Of a stretch of DNA of 6,819 nt, positions 1 to 5,870 are shown one piece after another. Positions within the stretch are counted from its first letter, which is position 1. The number at the start of each line of letters is the position of its first letter. Both the position numbers and the translations under genes were made by a program. The DNA comes from Planctomycetaceae bacterium. GTDB taxonomy: Bacteria > Planctomycetota > Planctomycetia > Pirellulales > PALSA-1355. The notes beneath the pieces were generated by a model. The model was not told the DNA's origin. It was given only the letters and a program-made list of their open reading frames with translations, and searched no databases. The DNA lies in contig SXHT01000250.1 of NCBI GenBank assembly GCA_005773095.1, forward strand, positions 1 to 6,819, in the 5' to 3' direction.

Positions 1-954
1 AACGGTCAACCGGGTATTCAGCCCAGTGACGTCTACACGCCCAGTGGTCTTCCCAAAAGCGACTACCGCAACACGCCCTATTTTCCTCCGGAGATGGCGC
101 GGCGGCTGCTCGCGCGCACGGTCTGCCATCAGGAACTTTGCCGCGTGCCGTCGGCCGTTGATTACTTTCATTCGCTCGCCTACCACGCCGTTTATCACAA
201 AGGCCAACAGTCTGGCCTGTCCAGCCGAGACGCCCTCGTGAAGCCGCTCGAGTCTCCTGATCACGACTATCAGGCCATCCTCACCGACCTAACCCACCAA
301 TTAGGAGCAACCGTTGACGTCACGCTCGAAGGTCTCCACGAGCATCTTTCCGCCACCGGTTGGGCGCCGCAGCCCGACATGCTCACGCGCTTGGCGGCGA
401 ATGCGCCCAGGAATCGTTGGCTGCAGCATCTGGCCGGAAAATTGCACCCGGTAACGCACGATGCGGGCCTTGCGGTGTTCTGCATCCGGCAGAAAGTGGT
501 GGAGCGCGGCTTTACCGATGAGATCATTGCGATGCTGGTCGACGGGGGGTGGCAGGTCCTGGCCACGAAAAAGATGACCGACGATGAAATCGCCTACACG
601 GCCAAACGCACGCGCGGGGGAAACTGGGGCAAAGGCTTCTGGAAAACCTCCAGCGGCCCGCCGGCGGTGATTGTGGTGGCCTATGACCAAAATCCCATCC
701 GACCCACGCGCGCCCAGCTCAAGAAGTATCCGCAGGTCGCAAACGCCCGATTGTTCGTCAAGGAGCCGATTCGCGCCGCCATCAACGCAAAGCTGCCGCC
801 TGAGGAAGAATGCAACGCCCTGCACAGCACGGACTACGGTGGCGAGGCCTGGTACTTTATTGACATCTACATGCCAGAGCAACTCGCCGCCATCCGGGCC
901 CGAGTTGCCGAATTGGGCGGCGCGCAAAGTTTGCCTGAGCGTCGCGCGGCGTAA
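1..954 (+). CDS. NDP kinase-like domain protein, 5' partial
   Basis: The frame is open from the first base of the window, so the start lies upstream; 317 codons are visible and end at TAA 952-954. An ATG at 94 is in frame but sits inside conserved-looking sequence and has no ribosome binding site. The N-terminal half (about residues 20-120) has a compact motif, YFHSLAYHAVYHKG (about 55-68), that I cannot assign to a named family. The C-terminal part (about 157-296) follows the nucleoside diphosphate kinase fold: a strand ending FCIRQ, then VVERGFTDEII, GGWQVLATKKM, a central SGPPAVIVVAY strand, and NALHSTD, which matches the family's N-x-x-H-G-S-D phospho-histidine motif (His codon 823-825). 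The KPD motif that normally follows the first strand is replaced by RQK, so true NDP kinase activity is doubtful. It may be a divergent phosphotransferase or a non-catalytic NDPK-like domain. The fold assignment comes from motif order read by eye; role and substrate are unknown. Confidence 0.75.
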   Translation, partial: NGQPGIQPSDVYTPSGLPKSDYRNTPYFPPEMARRLLARTVCHQELCRVPSAVDYFHSLAYHAVYHKGQQSGLSSRDALVKPLESPDHDYQAILTDLTHQLGATVDVTLEGLHEHLSATGWAPQPDMLTRLAANAPRNRWLQHLAGKLHPVTHDAGLAVFCIRQKVVERGFTDEIIAMLVDGGWQVLATKKMTDDEIAYTAKRTRGGNWGKGFWKTSSGPPAVIVVAYDQNPIRPTRAQLKKYPQVANARLFVKEPIRAAINAKLPPEEECNALHSTDYGGEAWYFIDIYMPEQLAAIRARVAELGGAQSLPERRAA

Positions 955-1001
955 ACGTCGCGCAGGCGGTCGATCCTTGTTGAACGCTCGGCAACCTGTA
1001 G

Positions 1002-1018
1002 GGCCGGCTTTGCCGGCC
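1002..1018. repeat. Perfect GC-rich stem-loop after the NDPK-like gene
   Basis: GGCCGGC, a TTT loop and GCCGGCC form a perfect 7-bp stem 48 bases past the stop of the upstream gene. No T-run follows on either strand, so it is not a textbook intrinsic terminator. It could stabilise the mRNA 3' end or be a dispersed palindromic repeat. Confidence 0.5.
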
Positions 1019-1070
1019 GTGCGTGGCGCAATCACTTAGGATTTTGTCCGCAGTTACTTCGCGATTTTTC

Positions 1071-1107
1071 CATCGAGGAACGCTCGATGGGGCCTTCGCC
1101 CCATCGA
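1071..1107. repeat. Two overlapping, mutually exclusive stem-loops
   Basis: CATCGAG (1071-1077) can pair with CTCGATG (1083-1089). TCGATGGGGC (1084-1093) can instead pair perfectly with GCCCCATCGA (1098-1107) around a CTTC loop. The segment 1084-1089 is shared, so only one hairpin can form at a time. The spacer 955-1292 that contains this element has no other feature I can support apart from the stem-loop at 1002 and a C8 run at 1213-1220. Confidence 0.5.
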
Positions 1108-1292
1108 TTTCAGGAAATAACTTTTGGCCAAATCCCAGCCCAAGTTTAACAAACGCTCGCTCGACCGCCGCGCCGATCTTTTCTGGCTTCTTCAGCTCCC
1201 CCTTCAGTTCTTCCCCCCCCACCCTGCCCGATCCCCGCCCACCCGTCAAGATGACGCCTGTCCTTTTCATTCAATCGAAGCTGCACGTCAGC

Positions 1293-2243
1293 TTAGTCCG
1301 AATGGGGACCGTGATGGGCGGTAAATGTTCCTTGCAACGCAGTGCCGATTGAAATCTGCGTCTCCAGTTCAACCGTCGGGAAACCTTCCGGAAACGCCAG
1401 TTCGTCCTCGTCGGGTTGTGAGCAGAATTCGAGCTCCGCATCGCCCGACCCATTGGTCGTGATTTGCGCTACCACGACTTCGCCGATCGTCACATCGTAC
1501 GTGGTATTCGCTGCGAGGTCCTCGAGTTCGAGTTTGAACTTTGTTTCGACAACACCGTCGTCAATCTCGTTTTCGTACTCGGCTTTGCCTCGCCCGGATA
1601 GGCCGGTCAACAGCGCCTTGAACTCGCTATCCAGATCGGCATCCTCTCCGTTGCGCTTGGTGTCTTTACCTCGGTCGGAATCGAGCAAGTTGTTCCCTTC
1701 GTCGCCATCGAGCGAATCCTTGCCGTTGCCTCCTTTCAGGCGATCATCTCCCAAGCCGCCGTGGCAATCATCTGCGCCGTTGCCGCCGTCGATAAAGTCG
1801 TCGTCGTCGTCGCCATAGAGTGAGTCCTTACCGTTGTTGCCGTAGAGCTCGTCGTATCCCTCTCCGCCCCTGATCGAATCTTTGCCGTTGCCACCGTGCA
1901 CTTCATCGTCGCCTCCTCCCCCCGCGATGTCGTCTTTGCCGTTTCCACCGCTGATCCAGGCGTCGATTTGCACTTCTTCGCCGATAGAAATCGTATCGTT
2001 GCCTCCCAGACCAAAGACTTTGAGGGAACTGACCTGTTGCGGGTCGAAGTGGCTCAGCGTGCCATTGACGTTGACTTCCAACTGGCCAGCGAAATCGCCA
2101 GCTGCCGGAATGTCAACACCGATCACGTCAGCCTTGCTTGTGCCAGTTACGGTAAGCACGCCGTTTGCCAGATCGGCCGAAAGTACGGTGCGGCATTCCA
2201 GCGATTCAAGTTTTAGTAAACGCTTCTTTGGCGCGCGCATCAT
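1293..2243 (-). CDS. RTX (Ca2+-binding beta-roll) exported protein
   Basis: This 316-residue protein starts at ATG 2243, with AGGAG six bases upstream; a second ATG follows directly. Residues 1-24 are basic and then read LKLESLECRTVLSAD, matching the LEPR-XLL-type N-terminal motif of large planctomycete surface and secreted proteins. Residues 77-85 (FGLGGNDTI) are an isolated RTX nonapeptide. Residues 98-187 are ten consecutive nonapeptides of the GGxGxDxxx type, and 188-196 a decayed eleventh. In the RTX family such repeats bind Ca2+ and fold into a parallel beta-roll outside the cell. Residues about 205-309 form a separate beta-rich domain containing LTGLSGRGKAEYE and ANTTYDVTIGEVVVAQITT, of a kind I associate with planctomycete surface proteins but cannot name. 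No RTX C-terminal secretion signal or type I transporter gene is visible. The protein is strongly acidic in the repeats. Its role (adhesion, matrix or Ca2+ binding) is inference. Confidence 0.88.
   Translation of the reverse strand: MMRAPKKRLLKLESLECRTVLSADLANGVLTVTGTSKADVIGVDIPAAGDFAGQLEVNVNGTLSHFDPQQVSSLKVFGLGGNDTISIGEEVQIDAWISGGNGKDDIAGGGGDDEVHGGNGKDSIRGGEGYDELYGNNGKDSLYGDDDDDFIDGGNGADDCHGGLGDDRLKGGNGKDSLDGDEGNNLLDSDRGKDTKRNGEDADLDSEFKALLTGLSGRGKAEYENEIDDGVVETKFKLELEDLAANTTYDVTIGEVVVAQITTNGSGDAELEFCSQPDEDELAFPEGFPTVELETQISIGTALQGTFTAHHGPHSD
1656..1952 (-). repeat. RTX nonapeptide repeat block (11 units)
   Basis: It encodes residues 98-196 as eleven 27-base units. Units alternate: odd units read xGGNGKDSI/L (SGGNGKDDI, HGGNGKDSI, YGNNGKDSL, DGGNGADDC, KGGNGKDSL), while even units vary. 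The true period is therefore 18 residues (54 bases), one beta-roll turn. A run of five Asp codons (GAC x5) lies in unit 6. Confidence 0.85.
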
Positions 2244-2945
2244 GGTTGGCTCCTGATAAATGTAGGGAGTTCTGTGGGGAGGAACGTAGCTTTACCGCGT
2301 GCACCGCCAGCATTGCACCGGCGACGCCCTCCTGTGGAGAACTTTCAGAGGAAGGTCAAGCGGAAAGCACACTGCGCAGTCAACGAGGTCCGGCAGGTGG
2401 GATATGAGGCCGGTCGTCAATCTGCCTTAGACGCATCGATGCATAACGGTAATCGCTGCATCCAATTCAAACACTAGCTCGGTTTTCGTCCTTGTCAAAA
2501 AAGGTCATGAAGGTTCTTCGTGCCGGCGATTACTCTATGAGACATGACTTTATCTTGCCATATGGCGTCACGGCACCGCCGGCATGGGACACGTCGATCA
2601 GAGCCGTTTCAAATCGGTCCCCGAGGACGACCCAGAGTCCGCCCCATCACGCCACCCGACCGGCAACCATCAACCATCAATGACTCCCGTTTCCTGTAGT
2701 TCTTCTAACTTGAACCACCGCGCCACTTCTCGACTCTACAGTTCTTCCCGAGGGAGCTGGCGCGCCGCCATCCGATTTATGATCGCAGACCGTCCTGCGC
2801 CAATATTGCGATCCCCTGACAAAAGCGAGATTGGGACGAGTCGCATGGTACCGTTTTCGCATGAGCGAAGCGATGGCCCTGTGACCGTAATCTCAGGGCC
2901 TTTCCGTTGGTCAGACCCTGCCACCCGCCGCGGATCGATCAATAT
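2244..2945. other. Long spacer without a convincing gene
   Basis: No open frame here combines a ribosome binding site with protein-like composition. Visible structure: palindromes GCATCGATGC (2433-2442), GCCATATGGC (2557-2566) and GGCGCGCC (2759-2766); tandem CAACCAT at 2664-2677; CTGTAGTTCTTC (2694-2705) and CTACAGTTCTTC (2736-2747), whose first six bases are inverted and last six direct; a hairpin TTCGC-ATGA-GCGAA (2856-2869); and GGCCCTG/CAGGGCC (2875-2881 with 2894-2900). The stretch 2690-2900 could be an RNA gene or a decayed gene; neither is shown. Confidence 0.45.
2250..2254 (-). promoter_or_regulatory. Ribosome binding site of the RTX gene
   Basis: AGGAG on the minus strand, six bases before ATG 2243. 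It fixes the start at the first of two adjacent ATG codons. No convincing -35/-10 pair was found upstream of it. Confidence 0.75.
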
Positions 2946-3003
2946 TTGACAAACTAGGAATCTGACCTAGGTTTGATGTTGGATAGTGGCGTCGTAGCAT
3001 AAT
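2946..3003 (+). promoter_or_regulatory. Candidate promoter region of the Tad-associated operon
   Basis: A perfect TTGACA lies at 2946-2951, but the hexamer at the right distance (2969-2974, AGGTTT) is a poor -10. A second option is TTGATG at 2973-2978 with CATAAT at 2998-3003, but its 19-base spacing is long. CTAGG (2954-2958) and CCTAG (2966-2970) form an inverted repeat between the first pair and could be an operator. It is the only promoter-like stretch in the 180 bases before the start at 3126. Confidence 0.3.
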
Positions 3004-3020
3004 CTGACCACTCGCCTCAA

Positions 3021-3120
3021 TCCCGCGTCGGCCTCCGGCCTCCTCCCCTTCTGCCTGTCGGTCGACCGCGCCTGCCTCTTGCTTTCGCCTTTCGAGTTTT
3101 CTGTTTTTTTCTACTGGAGG
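3021..3120 (+). promoter_or_regulatory. Pyrimidine-rich, A-depleted leader with strong Shine-Dalgarno
   Basis: Positions 3021-3110 contain only two A in 90 bases and are rich in C and T, with T7 at 3104-3110. GGAGG at 3116-3120 sits five bases before ATG 3126 and fixes that start. CCTCC, the exact complement of GGAGG, occurs three times (3032-3036, 3039-3043, 3042-3046). The leader could therefore fold back on the ribosome binding site. Confidence 0.55.
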
Positions 3121-3125
3121 GTTCT

Positions 3126-3797
3126 ATGAGTTGCGACTCACTTGGTCGGGTTCCGTGGCTGCAGCGCTGGGGCTGGCTAGTGCCGGCTGTTGCCGGGCTG
3201 TTTCTAGTTGTGTCCGCCGATACGCGTGCCGATGGCGAGCAGAGCGCCAACGTAGTTGCCATTGAGGAGGATTGGGAACTGGTCGTCAAGGAACCGGACC
3301 AGGAAACGCAGGCGCCGCAAGTAACCTGTATCATCGCTCCCAACAACGATGACGCGGGACTGTTTGCCGCCTTCAACCTCAACCACAAATCGTTCCCACA
3401 GTACGACGCAGGCGGTCTGCACCTGCAACTTTGGCAGGGTGACACGCCGCTCGACAGCGCCCAGTTTCCCAGCGACGCGCTGTTGGCGACTGCGAATGAG
3501 ACGATCACCTGGACGATGCGAATGCACCTGCATGAGGGACGTCTGTGGTTTGAGATTGTTTCGGGATCGTCGAATACCTGGGGTGACTTTGGCCACGCCG
3601 GCACGCTCAAGGCTTCCATAGCAACGGAGACCCCCAACCTGAATCACTACGAGGCTGGCGATTCCATGTCCAATTCGGGCGTCGGCTTTGCCGGCAACCG
3701 CGTCACGTCGCTCAAACTGATCGCGGTGCGCAAAGTGCTCGAATCAGGCGATGTGGTGGAGGACAACCAAACACGAACCGTACATCCGCAACACTAA
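3126..3797 (+). CDS. Exported protein of unknown function, upstream of the Tad-like gene
   Basis: 223 residues, ATG 3126 with GGAGG five bases upstream. Residues 11-34 form a Sec-type signal peptide: Arg14, then hydrophobic GWLVPAVAGLFLVVS and a probable cleavage after ADTRA (about residue 35). The mature part has alternating hydrophobic and polar strands, aromatic-rich (LHLQLWQGDTPLD, ITWTMRMHLHEGRLWFEIV), and a Gly/Asn/Asp-rich stretch (GSSNTWGDFGHAG). This suggests a secreted beta-sandwich or jelly-roll domain. There is only one Cys in the mature chain and no membrane anchor. I do not recognise a named family. It is followed after eight bases by a TadE/G-like gene with coupled translation, so a role at the envelope alongside that protein is likely. 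A substrate- or glycan-binding function is possible but not shown. Confidence 0.85.
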   Translation: MSCDSLGRVPWLQRWGWLVPAVAGLFLVVSADTRADGEQSANVVAIEEDWELVVKEPDQETQAPQVTCIIAPNNDDAGLFAAFNLNHKSFPQYDAGGLHLQLWQGDTPLDSAQFPSDALLATANETITWTMRMHLHEGRLWFEIVSGSSNTWGDFGHAGTLKASIATETPNLNHYEAGDSMSNSGVGFAGNRVTSLKLIAVRKVLESGDVVEDNQTRTVHPQH

Positions 3798-3801
3798 GGT
3801 G
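3796..3801 (+). promoter_or_regulatory. Ribosome binding site overlapping the upstream stop codon
   Basis: AAGGTG overlaps the TAA stop (3795-3797) of the preceding gene and lies four bases before ATG 3806. Ribosomes finishing the first gene can reinitiate here, so the two proteins are probably made together. Confidence 0.6.
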
Positions 3802-3805
3802 CGTT

Positions 3806-5008
3806 ATGAATCAAAACAGTATTTGCAAAACCACAATACGCCGCCGCCGATCGCTTCGCGTTGTCGATCGTCGTGGTTCGATCTTGATCTTGACTGGGGT
3901 TATGATCATCGCACTCGTGGGACTCTGTGCGCTCGCCATCGACATTGGCTACCTGATGGTGGCCAAGACCCAGTTGCAGCAATCGGCCGACGCCGCGGCG
4001 CTGGCCGGATGCGCCGAGTTGATTGACAATGAAGCAATCACCGGCACGGCAAGTCTCACCGACGAAATTGTCAGTGCCCGCGCGCTCGCAGTGCAGTTTG
4101 CGGCGCTCAACAAGGTGTGCCAGGCAGCGCCGTCGGTTAACGATAATGCGGCCAACTCTTCCTCGGGCGATGTCGTCGTCGGCCAGCTCACTTATCCGTT
4201 TTCGGCCGATCAGTCAATGGATTGCTCGCAGCCCAACAGCTTCAACAGCGTGCAAGTGACCGTGAAGAGGACGGCCACTTCGAACGGCGAAGTGAACCTG
4301 TTTTTCGGCAAGCTCTTCGGCTTCCAAAGTCGGCCGCTGTTGGCGAGCGCAACCGCGGCGCTGGTGACCAATGTCGGCGGATTCCGCATGCCAGGAAATG
4401 GTGCGAACCTGGAATTGCTGCCATTCGCTCTCGACATCGATACCTGGAATGCCCTGCTCTGGGGCAGTGTTACGACCGACAACTGGAGATGGGACGCGGT
4501 CGGCGAGCGAGTGCTCGCCGGAAGCGACGGCATTCGCGAAATCAACTTGTATCCGCAAGGGACAGGGTCACCCGGCAACCGCGGCACCGTCGATATCGGC
4601 GGCAGCAACAACTCCACCGCTGATATCGCACGGCAGATTATCGATGGCGTGAGCCCGGCCGACATGGCCCACTTTCCCAACAGCGAACTAAAGCTCGACG
4701 CCAACGGGGAGCTTTTCTTGAACGGCGATACCGGCATCAGTGACGGCGTGAAAGACGAACTGGCCTCGATCATCGGCAAGCCGCGAATTATTCCGATTTT
4801 TGAATCGGTGGTCGCACCCGGCAATAACGCCACGTACACGATTGTCGCTTTTTCAGGCATCCGCATTCTGGAAGTCGTGCTGACCGGTAAACAGACCAAA
4901 AAGCGCGTGATCATTCAACCGGCGCTCGTTAACGCAAAGGGCGGCATTCCTGCCGGTGGGCCGCAGTCGAGCTACTACACCTATAGCAAGCCTTGGCTTG
5001 TGCGTTAG
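3806..5008 (+). CDS. TadE/TadG-like membrane protein (Flp pilus/Tad assembly family)
   Basis: 400 residues. The N-terminus has a basic stretch (RRRRSLRVVDRRG, 12-24), one membrane segment (about 25-50, ILILTGVMIIALVGLCALAIDIGY) and then the hallmark KTQLQQSADAAALAG (54-68). This matches the Tad N-terminal domain found in TadG-like proteins, in which the single helix anchors the protein in the inner membrane and the rest lies outside the cytoplasm. After this come a segment FFGKLFGFQSRPLLASATAAL (about 166-186), a Gly/Asn-rich stretch with NRGTVDIGGSNNSTADIARQ, and a C-terminal strand region TYTIVAFSGIRILEVVLTGK. The layout resembles TadG-like proteins encoded in many planctomycete genomes. 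TadG proteins belong to Flp pilus and tight-adherence systems, but no tadA, cpaB, secretin or pilin gene lies within the window. A role in pilus or surface assembly therefore rests on family membership. The gene is co-transcribed with the exported protein upstream. Confidence 0.88.
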   Translation: MNQNSICKTTIRRRRSLRVVDRRGSILILTGVMIIALVGLCALAIDIGYLMVAKTQLQQSADAAALAGCAELIDNEAITGTASLTDEIVSARALAVQFAALNKVCQAAPSVNDNAANSSSGDVVVGQLTYPFSADQSMDCSQPNSFNSVQVTVKRTATSNGEVNLFFGKLFGFQSRPLLASATAALVTNVGGFRMPGNGANLELLPFALDIDTWNALLWGSVTTDNWRWDAVGERVLAGSDGIREINLYPQGTGSPGNRGTVDIGGSNNSTADIARQIIDGVSPADMAHFPNSELKLDANGELFLNGDTGISDGVKDELASIIGKPRIIPIFESVVAPGNNATYTIVAFSGIRILEVVLTGKQTKKRVIIQPALVNAKGGIPAGGPQSSYYTYSKPWLVR

Positions 5009-5021
5009 CATCGAGGACCAA

Positions 5022-5058
5022 CCCCGCTCGGCCGCGGCGATGTGCGCGGCCGCCGGGG
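5022..5058 (+). terminator. GC-rich hairpin after the TadG-like gene, putative terminator
   Basis: CGGCCGCG (5029-5036) pairs perfectly with CGCGGCCG (5045-5052) around an eight-base loop. CCCC (5022-5025) and GGGG (5055-5058) extend it past a small internal loop. It starts 13 bases after the stop at 5008. No T-run follows, so Rho-independent termination is uncertain; mRNA end protection is the alternative. Confidence 0.4.
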
Positions 5059-5126
5059 CACGCGCCTTGGCCAGTGTCCGAACCGGCCCTTTCCTTTGTG
5101 CTTGAGGTTCGTAACCCCAAACGTGG

Positions 5127-5213
5127 GACACCTCCAACAGAGCAGATTTCCCGCCCACAATCGAGACGCCTGCAGATTTGTCTGACCCAAATGGCGGCTC
5201 TGTTCTTGGTGTC
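5127..5213. repeat. Imperfect long inverted repeat with inner hairpin
   Basis: The arm GACACCTCCAACAGAGC (5127-5143) and the reverse complement of 5197-5213 (GACACCAAGAACAGAGC) agree at 14 of 17 positions; the three mismatches lie together in the middle. Inside the 53-base loop, ATTTG/CAAAT (5176-5180 with 5188-5192) forms a small second hairpin, and GCAGATTT occurs twice (5142-5149, 5172-5179). It lies in a gene-free spacer (5009-5593). It could be a structured RNA, a regulatory leader or a small mobile repeat. Apart from this, the neighbouring GC hairpin and the promoter at 5554, I see nothing in the spacer. Confidence 0.45.
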
Positions 5214-5553
5214 GTGCATTTACGTCGCGCAATGCGCACCCGGACGAGCTCGTGATCGCCGACTACGGAAAAACGGCCGCGGCGGTCGCTATGTCCCCCC
5301 CATTTCGGCACATGGGAGCAGCGTGCAGCCGGCGACCTGGTAAGGTAGATCGGCCTGATGACCGGCGTCGAGCCGGCACCTGACGATGATGCGCCGAAGT
5401 CTGCCGCGGCACCTGGCGGGGCGACACCGGCGAAACTCCTCTGTCAGCAAGCACTGCAAAGCGAGCCCGCGCTGGGACCGATCTTGGGTAAAGTGGCAAG
5501 GCCCGAACCGACCTGCCTGCGGATGGAGACCCCTGCCGCAGACCCCCCTGGCT

Positions 5554-5562
5554 TGATATAAT
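5554..5562 (+). promoter_or_regulatory. Extended -10 promoter (TGATATAAT)
   Basis: A perfect TATAAT at 5557-5562 is preceded by TG one base away, the extended -10 form, which compensates for the lack of a recognisable -35 box. The start of transcription would be near 5568-5570, giving a leader of about 50 bases to ATG 5618. CCCCCC (5543-5548) and GGGGG (5571-5575) flank it as an imperfect inverted repeat. Confidence 0.6.
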
Positions 5563-5617
5563 CGCCGCTCGGGGGCTGGCCGTTGAAGAATTATTGGCCG
5601 CGCACAGAGTTTTCCGC

Positions 5618-5866
5618 ATGACCATCTTTTGCGTCGTTGACGATAAGCATGTGCCCTTGTACCGCGTGATGTGGGTGGCGGCGACACCGCACTTTTGCGG
5701 GCACGAAGATTGCGAACGTGAAGGGCAATACGAAATCCGCCTCGAGCAGGGGGAAAGCCTCTGGTCCAACCAGAAGGACCGCGATCGCATGCTTGAAGCC
5801 CTGGAAACCTGGCAGGGCGGCCTCGGTGGCCCGAGTGGCGACCCAGAAGGGGATTGGCAGACGTAG
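5618..5866 (+). CDS. Small conserved-looking protein of unknown function, Cys/His cluster
   Basis: 82 residues from ATG 5618, with a weak AGAG eight bases upstream. A TTG at 5594 would add eight residues; I prefer ATG because the added residues (LAAHRVFR) do not look like a natural N-terminus and the promoter lies close by. Visible features: a hydrophobic start (MTIFCVV), HFCGHEDC at 25-32 with two Cys and two His that could bind a metal, a charged middle (YEIRLEQGESLWSNQ) and a Gly/Pro-rich tail. It is a soluble, probably cytoplasmic protein with no signal peptide. It ends four bases before the next ATG, so the two genes form one transcription unit and translation is probably coupled. I do not recognise a family. 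Confidence 0.72.
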   Translation: MTIFCVVDDKHVPLYRVMWVAATPHFCGHEDCEREGQYEIRLEQGESLWSNQKDRDRMLEALETWQGGLGGPSGDPEGDWQT

Positions 5867-5870
5867 CATT

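Noticed and set aside
301..1035. Long open frame on the minus strand opposite the NDPK-like gene
   Set aside because: No ribosome binding site, Arg-rich low-information translation, and fully overlaps a gene with clear domain motifs.
857..1270. Minus-strand frame downstream of the RTX gene, with a locally protein-like stretch (ELKKPEKIGAAVERAFVK)
   Set aside because: No ribosome binding site, overlaps the 3' end of the NDPK-like gene, and runs through the palindromes and the C8 tract. It could be a gene remnant, but the evidence is too thin to list.
1342..1818. Plus-strand Ser/Pro-rich frame
   Set aside because: It is the antisense of the Asp/Gly-rich RTX repeats, which explains its composition.
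2677..2942. Two overlapping short minus-strand frames (61 and 68 codons)
   Set aside because: No ribosome binding site, and they overlap each other in different frames. The region is listed instead as possible RNA or decayed sequence.
2492..2949. Plus-strand frames (63 and 121 codons) in the large spacer
   Set aside because: The first would need TTG; neither start has a ribosome binding site, and the composition is not protein-like.
4993..5343. Plus-strand frame overlapping the end of the TadG-like gene
   Set aside because: Runs through the GC hairpin and the inverted repeat, no ribosome binding site, Arg/Pro-rich translation.
5358..5561. 67-codon plus-strand frame before the extended -10 promoter
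   Set aside because: No ribosome binding site, Ala/Pro-rich, and its end overlaps the -10 element.
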